Position numbers and translations under genes: made by a program
The notes under the pieces: generated by a model
What the model saw: the letters and a program-made list of their open reading frames with translations, nothing else
What the model was told of the DNA's origin: nothing
Databases searched by the model: none
Source of the DNA: Thermothelomyces thermophilus ATCC 42464
Taxonomy: Eukaryota > Ascomycota > Sordariomycetes > Sordariales > Chaetomiaceae
Direction of reading: 5' to 3'
Length of the DNA stretch: 64,000 nt
NCBI RefSeq assembly: GCF_000226095.1
Contig: NC_016474.1
Span: 3,410,001 to 3,474,000 of the forward strand
Shown: positions 35,677 through 47,357 of the stretch, piece after piece
Layout of the letters: every line of letters starts with the position of its first letter
Numbering within the stretch: the stretch's first letter is position 1

Positions 35677-35870
35677 GCAAACGCCGAGTTGAATATGGCG
35701 ACCACCCTCCCGATTATGCTAAATGCTGTTGAATCCATCCGGATTTTCCTCTTGCCCACGAACGCCGAGTTGAGAATGGCTCGATTGGGGTATCATCTAT
35801 CGTCACCCATTTTATAACACCGCTAGAAGACCCCCAAAAATGCTGAATGATGTTGAAAAAAATCCGGAAA
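35677..35870. repeat. Imperfect direct duplication in the MET6 3' flank
   Basis: AACGCCGAGTTGA occurs at about 35680-35692 and 35761-35773. Each copy is followed by a variant of ATGCTAAATGCTGTTGAA with TCCGG after it (35716-35742 and 35840-35866). The spacing between the two parts differs (about 25 and 67 bases), so this is a diverged duplication with an insertion or deletion. Confidence 0.7.
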
Positions 35871-35920
35871 AGCATAGGACACCATCAATGGATGATGCCT
35901 GGTGAGCTTTGTCAAGGCGT

Positions 35921-38451
35921 TTAGGCCTTGGTGTACTGCTCACGGAAGTATTCGGCAGCGTTGACCATGTGGGTGAGGGCACCCTTGACCTCATCCCACT
36001 TGCGAGTCTTTAGACCGCAGTCGGGGTTGATCCAGAGCTGCTCAGGACGGACTGATTACTGTTAGCGATACTCACTTGCTGTCGAATAGACACTCGGAAC
36101 TTACGGTACTGGAGCATCTCCTGGATGCGCTGCTTGAACTCAGCCTCGGGCGGAACACGAGGGCTGTGGATGTCGTAAACGCCAGGGCCGATGTGGCGGG
36201 GATAGGCTTCATCAATGAAGACCTTGAGAAGCTTGGCGTCCGACTTGGAGTTCTCGATGGAGAGGACATCGGCATCTAGCGCGGCGATGGCGTGGAAGAA
36301 GTCCTGGAACTCCGAGTAGCAGAAGTGGGAGTGGATCTGAGTCGAGTCCTCAACGCCGGCAGTGGCCAGCTTGAAGCTGTTGACCGCCCATTTCAGGTAG
36401 GCGTCACGCTCAGCACCCTTCCGAAGAGGGAGACCCTCACGGAGAGCAGGCTCGTCGACCTGGATGACGAAGATGCCGTTCTTCTCAAGGTCGATGACCT
36501 CGTCACGCAGAGCCAGAGCGAGCTGCTGGCACTGGACAGATTGATGGACGTCGACACGAGGGAAGGACCACCGCAGGCAGGTAACCGGGCCGGTAAGCAT
36601 GCCCTTCATGGGCTTCTTGGAGACGGAGGCGGCATACTTGCTCTCCTTGACGGTCATGGGACCAGGACGGGAGATGTCACCAACAATGATGGGAGGACGG
36701 ACGCAGCGAGAGCCGTAGGACTGGACCCAACCGTGGGTGGTGAAGACATAGCCCTGAAGGCGCTCACCGAAGTACTGAACCATGTCGTTACGTTCAGGCT
36801 CACCGTGAACGTAGACATCGAGGCCGAGCTCGTCCTGGATCTGAATGGCGAGGTCGATCTCCCTCTTGATGAAGTCATCATACTCTTGCTCGCTGATCTC
36901 TCCCTTGGTGAACTTGTTCCGTTGGACACGGATCTCGCTGGTCTGGGGGAAAGAACCAATCGTGGTAGTAGGGAAGAGGGGAAGGCTGAGGTGCTTCTTC
37001 TGCTGAGCGTAGCGGACGTCGAAAGGAGACTTGCGCTTGTGCATCTCCTCGGTAACCTGTTCCTGGCGCTCCTTGACCTTGGGGTCGTTGGTGCGGGTCG
37101 AGTCGGTACGCGACTTCAAAGCAGCAGCGTTGGCATCGAGCTCAGCACGAACGGACTCAGGGTCGGTCACGGCCTTGGCCAGAATAGCAACCTCCCTGAC
37201 CTTCTCGGTGGCGAAAGAAAACCACTCGTAGACATCAGCGGGAAGCTTCTTCTCGCTAGCGAGAGTGTGGGGAGTGTGCAGAAGGGAGCTCGATGTGGCA
37301 ACAATGACACGCTCGGGGCCGAGGGCCTTGATGGCGGTCTGGAGAATGTCAATGGACTTCTTGAAGTCGTTCTTCCAGATGTTCCGGCCGTCAACGACAC
37401 CGGCAGCTGTCCTTCGCGTTAGCATACGTCCGACACAAGTTGTGGGAAGAAATCTACTGACAAAGAATCTGGTTGGGGCCGAGCTGCTTGATAACAGGCT
37501 CGAGCTGCTCGGGGTTGCGCACAAGGTCGACGTGGATACCATGGACCTTGGCAAAGGCAGGGAAAATGTCGAAGTTGTGGACGATGTCACCAAAGTAGGT
37601 GGCCACAACGATCGAAGGAATAGCGCTGCCCTCCGCGGCGAAGGCCTCATAAGCGGGCTTGAAAGCCTTCTTGACCTCGGGCCGGAGATCAAAGACGAGA
37701 ACAGGCTCATCAATTTGGACGCTCTCGGCACCAGCAGCCTTGAGAGCCTTCAAGAGCTCGATGTAGACAGGCACGAGCTTGTCAATGAGCGTAATGGGGT
37801 CGACGGAGGAGCCGCGGTCCGCCTTGCCGAGAGCGAGGAAAGAGACGGGGCCCACGAGCACGGGGCGCGTCTGGAAGCCAGCCTCCTTGGCCTCGAGGAA
37901 CTCCCGAACGGGCTTGGGGTCCTTGGCAAGGGAGAAGGTCTGGTTGTCCTGGAGAGTGGGCTTGACATAGTGATAGTTCGAGTCGAACCACTTGACCATC
38001 TCGAGAGCGGGGACGTCAACGTCACCCTTCTGGTGGCCACGGCCCATGGCAAAGTACTCATCGAGCGGGGACAGCTTCTGCTTAGTGTAGCGTTCGGGGA
38101 CAGCCTGAGGAGGAGAGTCAATCGATCAGTCGTCCTCCAGGACCGAGTGCTAGAGTGAACTCACGTTGAAGAGCTGGATGTGGTCGAGGACATGGTCGTA
38201 GAAGGCAAAGTCATTGGAGGGGATGATGTCGACGCCAGCATCCTTCTGGATCTTCCAGTGGGCGAGACGGAGCCTCTTGCCCTCAGCGAGGAGATCCTCC
38301 TGGGAGATCTTGTCGGCCCAGTAAGCCTCATTCGCCTTCTTGAGGTCCCGAAGGACACCCATGCGACTAGAAAGACACTGTTAGGGATTGAATCAGGACG
38401 TTATGGGCTCAATTGGACGTACGGGAAACCCAGGACCGATGACTGAACCAT
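35921..38451 (-). CDS. met6: Cobalamin-independent methionine synthase
   Basis: This enzyme (5-methyltetrahydropteroyltriglutamate-homocysteine methyltransferase, MetE type) makes methionine in the cytosol. Exons 38423-38451, 38165-38366, 37462-38104, 36105-37406 and 35921-36051 join to 768 residues, the normal length. The N-terminus [13 protein letters not shown] is restored by intron 1, LFNAVPERY by intron 2, [17 protein letters not shown] by intron 3 (GTCAGT donor), and [20 protein letters not shown] by intron 4 (GTAAGT donor). The zinc ligands are visible: HSHFC (His652, Cys654), SIENSKSD (Glu676) and PDCGLKTR (Cys737). [13 protein letters not shown] and [10 protein letters not shown] belong to the folate/homocysteine site. 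High, uniform codon bias suggests strong expression. A long open frame lies antisense to exon 4 but is explained by this bias. Confidence 0.97.
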
Positions 38452-39925
38452 CTTGATGTGGGGGGTTGGTCTTCTGGGTATCGATGATATGATACGGAGT
38501 AGCAGAATGAAAAAGGACCTCTTCCTGGGCCTGCCTCAAGCTCAGAATAAGAGAATGAGGATTGTGGAAGATGGCGGGGATGGGTAAAGAGGGAAGAAAG
38601 AGGAGGGAGGAAGGAACGAGCTGGAGTGCAGGAGGGGGAGAATTTGACCTTTGTTCAGAGCGGGCGGCAGGGAGCTGGTCCGTGGGGCCACGGCCGCAAT
38701 CGCTAGGGTCCCCACTTCTCGGAGCCCGACCGCCTTAACAAATGTCTCGATGAGCCCATCTTGTCGAGACCGGAACGGAAGGTGGGGTAATAAGCAAATT
38801 CAATGCCCAAATTTTGTTCGGTCTGTTGCAGAGCCTGCCAGGCTTGTCCATGTTAAGCTCTGTTAACTACGTCTGGTCACTCCTTTACTATGACTTTGTC
38901 TCGATCCATCTCGGATTGCCTTGCTCGGGGTACCCTCCTTGTTCTGTCAACGCTATTGTTGGCGAGAATGGTGTGACCGATACCCTCCGACTTCGACCGG
39001 GTTTTTCCTGCATCGCGTAGAAGAAGGCAACTCCATTGCTCTGCTGCAGGCGGGGTCCCTTTGATGCAACATGGCCGACTACGCCCCGGGCCGTTTGTTG
39101 CTAGTCAAAAAAAAAAAAAAAAATCAAGTGTCAGATTAGATGTCCCCGAAAGCTTACCGGGAACGCCGGGGCCTTTCGGTGCTTCTTTGTTGATTGGCCG
39201 TTGTTTTGCTTTCGGTTCTTCATGATACGGCTGGACAGCTAAATACAAACGAACGTTCCATCTAGAAGGCACCTGCTTCCTCCCGGTACTCCTTGATAGC
39301 GCTCGACAGGTCTTGCGCAACAATGACATTTGAATAGGCTGGCGCTGACTGGGTTGCTCCCCGATCATCACATTCACCTCACCATACGTTCCCCGAGTCT
39401 CGGTGCATGCACGTGCCAATGTACAGTACGTGCGCCTGGGGCACCAATGTTGGGCGCCTGAGGCGCCCATTTCACAGCCCCTTGTTCTTGGTGCTTATTC
39501 CCCGAATGGAATTGATCATCGATATGTGCATAGCCAAGAGCTACATGCATCTATCCAGGATGTCCTCGATTCGTGCAAATGATTGCTGTCCAAGGGAGGG
39601 CAGATTGGAGCATGAGCCAACTTGCCAATGAACTACGGAGTACTCCGTAACTTACTCCGTAACTTACTCCGTACCTGGCTGCTTTCCGGCCTCACACAGG
39701 CGTCGTCATCACCACATCGTCTCCCAGAGGCCGGGACTGCACCACCTCAGTTTGCCTAACTTTGTTTAGTACTTCCGAATAACTTTCTGGAATTATTCTC
39801 GCTACTCGTGTAGCAAAGCTTTCAGAGGCACGCCGCATCAGTCGCTCCACGTCGCCGCTCGTGCAGTCCCTCCCCCTTTTCTGGGCTCCGCCCTTGACCT
39901 TGACCGAGCTGACGTCGCCGCCGCC
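38452..39925. other. Divergent spacer between MET6 and PAN1
   Basis: Both promoters lie here and no gene was seen. It holds TACGGAGTA at 38493, an A-run at 39105-39122, a perfect inverted repeat GGGCGCC-TGA-GGCGCCC at 39452-39468, and the TACTCCGTA tandem array at 39634-39673. Confidence 0.5.
39634..39673. repeat. Palindrome plus 12-bp tandem TACTCCGTA array
   Basis: TACGGAGTACTCCGTA (39634-39649) is a perfect 16-bp palindrome. Its right half is then repeated with a 12-bp period (TACTCCGTA at 39641, 39653 and 39665, separated by ACT). The array ends about 250 bases upstream of the PAN1 ATG. Confidence 0.9.
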
Positions 39926-42900
39926 ATGTATTCTAATTCAACCAATTTCCTCGGCGGCAACACCATGCCCCCCGGTGCTCCGCAATATGGCAATTCATTC
40001 GGCACTGGGGCTGGCCAGCCCCAGCAACAACAGCAGCAGCAACCTGCCCCGTTCGTCCCGCAACCGACCGGCTACGCTCAAGCGCCGCTTCAGCAACAAT
40101 ACACGGGCTATCCGGGCCTGCAACCGTCGCAAGGTCCGGGGCAGCTGCAACCGCAGTTTACTGGCTTCGGCCAGATCCCCCAGCAAAGCATGCCGACGGG
40201 CGTGCCGCCAGTTCCGGCTATTCCCCAGCAGTTCCAGCAGCAGTTTCAGCAGCAGCAACAGCAACAGCAACAGCAGCCGCCGCCGCCTCCGAGCTCCTTC
40301 ACCAGTGCACCGACTCAGTCTGCACCACAGGCGCTGGCACCTCCTCCCCCGCCCGTGAAGCCGCAGCCCACCGGTTTCAGCGAAATGACGGCCTCGTTCC
40401 AAACCGCTGGTGGTGCAAGGTCCAGGCCGAGCGCACCTTCGAGGAAGGCCAATACAATTCCCAACATTCGTCTCTCTTTCATTACCGCCCAGGACCAGGC
40501 CAAGTTCGAGACCTTGTTCAAGTCTGCTGTGGGTGACGGCCAAACTACCATGTCGGGAGAGAAGGCGAGGGATCTGTTATTGCGGTCCCGGCTAGATGGG
40601 GACTCGCTTTCTCACATCTGGTGAGTGGTTTGTGGTATTAGGCTGACTATCTATGCTATTGTTCACTATCTTCTAACTCGAATTAAGGACGCTTGCCGAC
40701 ACCACCAGGTCCGGCCAACTACATTTTCCGGAGTTCGCCCTCGCTATGTACCTCTGCAACCTGAAGCTGACTGGAAAATCACTGCCGCCTACCTTGCCCG
40801 AGAACATCAAGAACGAGGTTTCCAGCATGGTGGATATCATCAACTTCAGCGTTGCCGAGGAGTCGGGCTCCAATTCCGCGACGGGAACCAATGCACCTGA
40901 CTCTGGTGTGCGGCAAAACACGGCCGCCCCTCCTGTGCTTCAACACCCGCAGCCCCAGCCGTCGAACTCGCAGCTTCTCCAAGCGCAAATGACCGGCCTA
41001 CCTACCCAGCAGACTGGGTTCCTGGGCCAAGGCCTCCAGGCACAGCAAACAGGGATGCCCCAAGCCACTGGCTATACTGGTCCGCGGCCGCCCATGCCGC
41101 CCATGCCCACGGGATATGGCTCCACCTTGTCGCCGAATGCCGGCCCCGGCGGGATGGTTGCACCGCTCAACGCTCAGCCCACGGGCCGTCCCGGCCAGTG
41201 GGGCCTCGTCAATACCCCTGCGACGGGTCTCCCGAACATTGATGCCCTTCAGGCACGCATGATGCCCCAACCAGGCCGAGAACAGCAAAGCTACACCACT
41301 GCCGGACTCCAAGGAAATGCAGTGATTCCCTGGGCCATTACAAAGGACGAGAAAACCAGATACGATGAACTGTTCCGCGCATGGGACGGCCTGAACAAAG
41401 GGTATATCGGAGGCGACCAGGCCATCGAGATCTTCGGGCAGAGCGGCTTGGACAAGTCCGACCTTGAGCGCATCTGGACGCTTGCGGATAACGGAAACAA
41501 GGGACGCCTGGACCTCGACGAGTTCGCGGTTGCGATGCATTTGATCTATCGCAAGCTGAACGGCTATCCGATTCCAAATCAGCTCCCTCCCGAGCTGGTG
41601 CCGCCTTCTACCAGAAACCTGAACGCGTCCCTCGGCACCATCAAGAACATGCTTCACCAGGAGTCCGATTTGCGAAAGAACTCCGGCGCGGCCTTGCTTC
41701 CGCAGAAGACTGGCGTGAGTTATTTGAAAACACACTCATTCAAGAGTGCCCCGGGAGTCCTTGGTGGGCGAAAGGATGCCACCGTCTTCAAAAATGACGA
41801 TGACGCGGTGGGCTACCGCTCGAGCGCACGGCGTAGAGTCGGCAACGCGTCACCTCGCCCCGCCTCTCCGGCCTCCGTAGGCTCTAGCGAGGAGCTGACC
41901 CTAGATCAGTTGCGAAAGAAAGTCAAGGAGAAGCAGGTCCTCCTTGACGCCATGGACTTTGCTGACGAGAAGAACGCCGAGGAGGACGAGATTCTTGACA
42001 GACGCGATCGTCGTGAGGCTGAGGAGCTCTATCGCCGCATCAGGAGGATCCAGGAGGATATTGATAACCATCCAGATGCCTCGTTCATTGGTGGAGACTC
42101 CGAAGCAGAGAGAAGGGCTCTCAAACGCCAGCTGCAGAACCTAACCGACAAGATTCCCGAGCTAGCGTCGCAGGTTCGGAAGACTGAGAAGGCGATTGCC
42201 GAGGCAAGACTAGAGTTGTTCCGCCTCAGGGATGCTAAAGCTCACCCAGGCAGCGCTGCTGCCATTATCGGAACGGGCCCAGGCGGTGCCATCACCGAGG
42301 CCGACAGGCTCAAGGCACGGGCTAAAGCAATGATGCAACAGCGGACTGCAGCCCTGACCGGCAAGAAGATTGATGTGAGCAGTGACCAAGATGCGGAGAA
42401 GCGGCTCGAGGAAGAGAGCATCAAAGTGAGGACCGAGAAGGAGAACAATGAACGGATGGTTCGGGACGTCGAAGACAGCGTTCGTGATTTTGCGAAGAGC
42501 ATCGAAGACAGTCTGAAGGAGGGTGGCCAAGATTCCACTTCGGAGCACGAGAGGCGCAGATGGGAGGATGGCCTCGGCGTCGAGGATGAGGTCAGGGATT
42601 TCATCTATGATCTTCAGCGGTCCAGCCGCGCTGCTCGTATTCGGGCGCAGGATCGACAAGGCGGTCGTCAGGCCACTCAAGAGCCGGTCAAAGCCGAGGC
42701 TGCTCCTACTGCTCGCGTCGAGAGCCCTGCGACAGTCTCGCGCACCGCCTCTCCGGCGGCCCCAGGCGGATCATACTCCGCGTATAAGACTCCGGAGGAG
42801 AGAGCTGCCTTCATTAAGCAGCAAGCTGAGCAACGCATGGCCGAGAGGCTTGCTGCCCTGGGTATCAAACCTCCTACTAAGCCAGGGGAGACGCCAGCTC

Positions 42901-44504
42901 AACGACTCGAGCGTGAGCGAGCAGAGCGTGCTGCTAAGTTGCGGCAGGCCGAGGAGGAAGACGCCCGTCGCGAAGCGGAGAGGCAAGCAAGGCTTGCTGA
43001 GGAGCAAGGGATTCCGCCGCCCGCTGCTCCACAGCCGGCCAAGGTTGAAGCCAAGAAGCCGCCTCCGCCTCCGAGCCGCAAGGTAGCCAAGACAGACGAC
43101 AAGCATGCCGAGGAAGAGCTTGCGGCAAAGAAGGCAGAGGAGGAGCGCCTCGAGCGGGAGCGCCAGGAGCAGGAGCAAGCCACCCGGGAGCTTGAGTACG
43201 TCCAACAAGAACGAGTCGTACACTTTGGGGCAATTTCGCTGACGATTGGATCTAGGGACAAGATGAAGGCTCAGGAGGACGAGCTTGCCAGGGAGCGCGA
43301 GGAAGCTGACGCCCGCCTGAGAGCACTCGAGGAGCAAGTTCGTCAAGGAAAGCTGAAGAAGGAGGAAGAGAAGCGAAAGAAGAAGGCAGCACTGGCCGAG
43401 GCAAGGGAGAAAGAGGCTCAATTGGCCCAACGAAGAGCTGAAATTGAAGCAGCCCGCAAGCGCGAGGAGGAGCTGCGCAGGCAACTTGAAGCCATGGAAA
43501 ACGAGAGCTCGTCATCGGACGACGAGGGCCCGGAGCAAATCACTCCTCAAGCGTCGACTCCAACGATGGGCGATAGTCAGATCGTCAACCGCGAGCCGGA
43601 AAAACAGCCCACGCCTCCGCCAGCACCCGTAGTCTCCCCGCCGGAGATTGTCAGCCATGAGCCGGAGAGACAGCCCACCCCGCCACCGGCACCCGTAGCC
43701 TCCCCGCCGAAGATCGTCACCTCAAGTCCTCCCGCCGAAACGGAGAGTCGAAACCCCTACTTCAGGATGATGTCACAGAGCTCGGACGCGTCAACCGCTG
43801 CGGCTACTCCTGCTTCACCGGCTTCCGCTCCTCCGGCACCTCCGGCAGCTTCGGCGCCGCCGCCGCAGCCTGACGTGTCCACGAATCCTTTTCACCGCAT
43901 GGCCCAGGCAGCCGCTCCACCAGCGCCCTCGATACCCGTTACGAGACGATTCCCCGATGACGATGGCTGGGGCTCAGACAAGGAGGAGGAGGAGGAGGAA
44001 GACTCAGACGACGACAGGCCGGGCGGTCAGAGTGCTGCCCAACTGGCATCTATCCTCTTTGGCACCATGGGGCCGCCGCGCCCGCTGTCTGCAACCGGCG
44101 ACAAGTCGTCTGCTTCTCCTCCCCCCGTGAGCTCCCCGGCTGCGCCACCTACTGAGTCTACTTCACCCTCGGCACCGCCCCCGCCTCCTCCGATGCCCGG
44201 CGCCTTCCCGAGCGCGAGCCCCGCCCCGGATGCTTCACCGGCGCCTCCTCCGCCTCCCCCTCCGCCTCCCCCTCCGATGCCCTCTGCGGACGGCGCCCCG
44301 TCTGCTCCTCCCCCGCCGCCACCCCCAGCTCCGGGCATGGCTCCTCCGCCGCCACCTCCGCCGCCGGCTGGTGGCGCACCGGCCTTGCCCACTGTCTCAC
44401 GGCCTGCAGGGTTTCTTGGGGAGATCCAGGCGGGCAAAACCCTCAGGAAGACGGTTACGCGAGACAAGAGTGGCGCTGCCGTGGCCGGCCGTGTTCTGGA
44501 TTGA
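39926..44504 (+). CDS. pan1: Actin cytoskeleton-regulatory complex protein Pan1
   Basis: Pan1 is an Eps15-like endocytic scaffold that activates Arp2/3 at cortical actin patches together with End3 and Sla1. Exons 39926-40620, 40688-43195 and 43256-44504 give 1483 residues. The N-terminus is Gln/Pro-rich with repeated PTGY/PTGF-type units. EH domain 1 spans about 180-265 ([33 protein letters not shown]; intron 1 falls in this WTLAD). EH domain 2 spans about 440-530 ([33 protein letters not shown]). A Glu/Arg-rich coiled coil occupies about 600-1170, then an acidic patch ([13 protein letters not shown]). A long polyproline region is followed by a C-terminal WH2-like segment ([14 protein letters not shown]). 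A 60-nt segment, 43196-43255, has donor GTACGT, a GCTGAC branch point and acceptor CTAG but no stop codon, so I treat it as an intron. Confidence 0.93.
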
Positions 44505-46096
44505 TTTAATCTATTGTTTCATGCGCTGCTGTGCGACCGGGCACGCGGGTGGATGGTAGCGTACGAAGTGCTTAGCCGGGACATGGGAAGGGTTGCAGGG
44601 GCCAATAGGTTACCTGGTAGCAGGAGGGTATACTATGAGAGTAGTATGGTGACCGAGGGTAGTATTCGGTTGGTGAGGTGGTACTTGGTAAGGTTCTTCG
44701 TTCTCCTGCAGGGCTGTCCTCCGTGCAACTTATACCGATTGATTGAGTGACGTGGACACCAGCCGTCTGCCGCTTTCAAACCTACCTCTCAATCATCGTA
44801 GCCAGACAAGTTGAGCAGCTTAGCACAGCCAATCTCGACTTCTCTTAAGCGTGATACCTACCTACCCGTGCTCCATCACCATGGTATGATTAGGGCGGGC
44901 GGATCAAGGGTTAGTTACAATTCTTTCGTGCTATAAACGCTTCGTCTCTTCCGCCACCATAGTCTGCTGCGGGGATGCTCTCAAGGCACACATAGCGCAG
45001 CACACAAGCAAACCGGATGGATGTACGGATACCTGAGAGCACGTCCACTTCCAATCCTTGCGAAGCGCCTCTCCCCGCTTTCGGCCCCAAGGGGATGCGC
45101 AACTACGATGCCAAAGCGGGCGCCCGATGCAGGAAAACAAAGACATTCTGTGTCACCTTACGTTTGGAAACTGTGCAACTGACGCGATCGCCTCGGGCTT
45201 GGTCTCCTCTCTGCTCTCGTCTCCTCCTGCATCGCTCATGAACTGGCCCCGGTCGATCATATCCCAGCGCTTCACTACACAGTAGGTGCCCTGTGTGGCT
45301 GGACGCTGGCGTCCGTTTCAATGGCTGCCCCGCATGTTGTTGTAGTTGTAGCTGTTGCTGCTGCGTGTTCTCAAGAGAGTACCTGGGACTTGTGTATTGG
45401 ATGTGCGTGGCTCAAATTGTATGTATTCGGAGGCGGAACGAACCCTGTCCATGTGGCCTGTCTTTTCGTTCTTTACCTTTTTTTTTTAACCCTTCCTAAT
45501 ATATTCTCGTCTTTCCAACGTTATACACAGACACGTGCGCGTACATACATACCTGAACCTACATACCGTTCCTGTACTGTGCATACACAGATAGGGAAGA
45601 AGGTTAACTTGCAACCTGCGTGGGGCACGAGGTTCATCTGCCAGATGTGCGTGCTAGCCGGGAATTTCCAATGTAAGCTGTCGAATGGGCTACAAGCACG
45701 AAATACACTACACTACATAGCGGCATGCCGGGTTGATCGTCGGGGCTGGGTGTTGGTGGAAGTGATGCGGCCGGGAGTTGAGTGTGCACGCACGGAAGTT
45801 ATGCTGCGGCAGTGCTGCAGATCCCTGACGCACCTTGATGAGGGCCGGGCTAGTGTATTCGCGCCCTGTGCACACACTGAAACACGTTTATTTCGAGGCT
45901 TCGTCTACGATGTATGTATGTACAGTACATACATAACTCGGAGCAATGTCACCGTACCCACCAGATAGGGTGCCTTGGACACGAGACGATGCAGCGTACG
46001 TACTATGGACCTTAACTACTCAGGAAACACGCAAAGAATCGAAAGAAGGTTGTATACCATGCCTGCCACAGTTGTGCTTGTATTCTTTTTCAATTT

Positions 46097-46136
46097 TCTT
46101 CTTCTTCTTCTTCTTCTTCTTCTTCTTCTTCTTCTT
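46097..46136. repeat. (TTC)n triplet microsatellite
   Basis: About thirteen TTC units on the + strand, flanked by T-rich sequence. Intergenic. Confidence 0.9.
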
Positions 46137-47340
46137 TTCTTCTGCTCGGCGCATGCAGACCATCATCGCGACCGTTGAGAGAGGCTGCATGGAAAAGTTC
46201 GAGATCGGACATGAGAGGCGCGGCACCCTGTCAAGTGCTTGCAGCTCGGTTCCATGGAAGGATCGTGGGGTACGCAGCTGTATGTAAGGTGCTCTTCTGT
46301 TGGGGGGGCCATTACTGCTGCCTTCGCTAATAAAAGAAAAAGTCCGTTCCTTGGAAACATTCCGAGATTGGAGGATCCCCTACTTCTGATTGACTGCCAT
46401 TCTAGGTGTCTGAATGCTAGCAAGTCTATGTCTGTACTTAAATGCATCAAGCCCACTGCAGGTTTTAAACAAGGAAAAAAAATTAAATTGCGTTCCGAGC
46501 ACACACGAACCTGCGATTGTACCCGGCACTCCATAGTATCTCCCGCTTGTCGGCAGTGACTCGAGCCATGCTCGTCACTTGTGGAGCTGGATGACACTGG
46601 ACTGATGTGAGAAGGGGGTCGCTGTTCCATAGCGAATGATGTCACCTGTCAGATTAATTCCCTTGGCCCCTAAAACAGGTCAAGGCCATGGTCGCGTTGA
46701 AGCAGAGAGTTTGAGACATGGGATCGGGATAGAGAAGCCTTTTCATCCTCTCCAAATTGAAAAGACCCTGAAAGAGACGGTGATGGATCGGGAAGTGGAG
46801 GAAGGGCTAGGGTTATGGCCCGTTACCAACAGATATCTGTGGCTTACGGAGTCGTCCACGCCGTTGTCTCGCATATTTGAGGGAAGCGGGGTTGTGAGGC
46901 ACAGTTCTGGACTTTCGGGGGAAGAGGGAGGGGGAGGTCTGAGGCGCTGGGCTTTGAGCACCAGTTCTCGGACCCCGCGACTCGGGGTCCACTTCTCCAA
47001 CTTGATTGGCTCCTTCTGCTGCCAGCTCGCGACTGCAACGCGAAGTTTCGCGTCGAGTGGACCCTTTTGGTAAACAAATGCATGCCGCCGCTGCTTCCCG
47101 TTGGGCCGCAAGCCATGTCGGGCTGGGGGCCTTAGCGTCACGTCGATTGCGCCGTGGCCAACCAAGCATCATCCGCTCAATCTGCGTCGAACGTGCAACC
47201 TCTGGCCCGCCCTCTTCCGGCCCTCTTGACCTTCTTGCGCATTGCGTTTTTGGGTCCAAGGGAGACAAGTTAGTTAACAGCTGCGGTCTGGAATTGCTCT
47301 CCTGCGCGGCTTCGTGAAGATCGTTTGGTGAGACGACCGG

Positions 47341-47357
47341 CCAATGCTGCGGCCAAT
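47341..47357. promoter_or_regulatory. Paired CCAAT boxes
   Basis: CCAAT at 47341-47345 and 47353-47357, each preceded by GG, one kb upstream of the forkhead ATG. Candidate sites for the HAP/CBF complex; no direct evidence of use. Confidence 0.25.

Larger units (their letters stand above)
34906..35920. other. Spacer between convergent GPI13 and MET6
   Basis: Only 3' flanks are expected. It holds a G17 run (34963-34979), TACGGAGTACTCCGTG at 35099-35114, and an imperfect duplicated segment at 35677-35870 next to the MET6 stop codon. No gene was seen. Confidence 0.5.

Noticed and set aside
36292-37422. A 376-codon open frame on the + strand, antisense to MET6
   Set aside because: It mirrors the codon bias of MET6 exon 4, whose enzyme motifs are unmistakable. 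The antisense protein has no domain and no splice-consistent extension.
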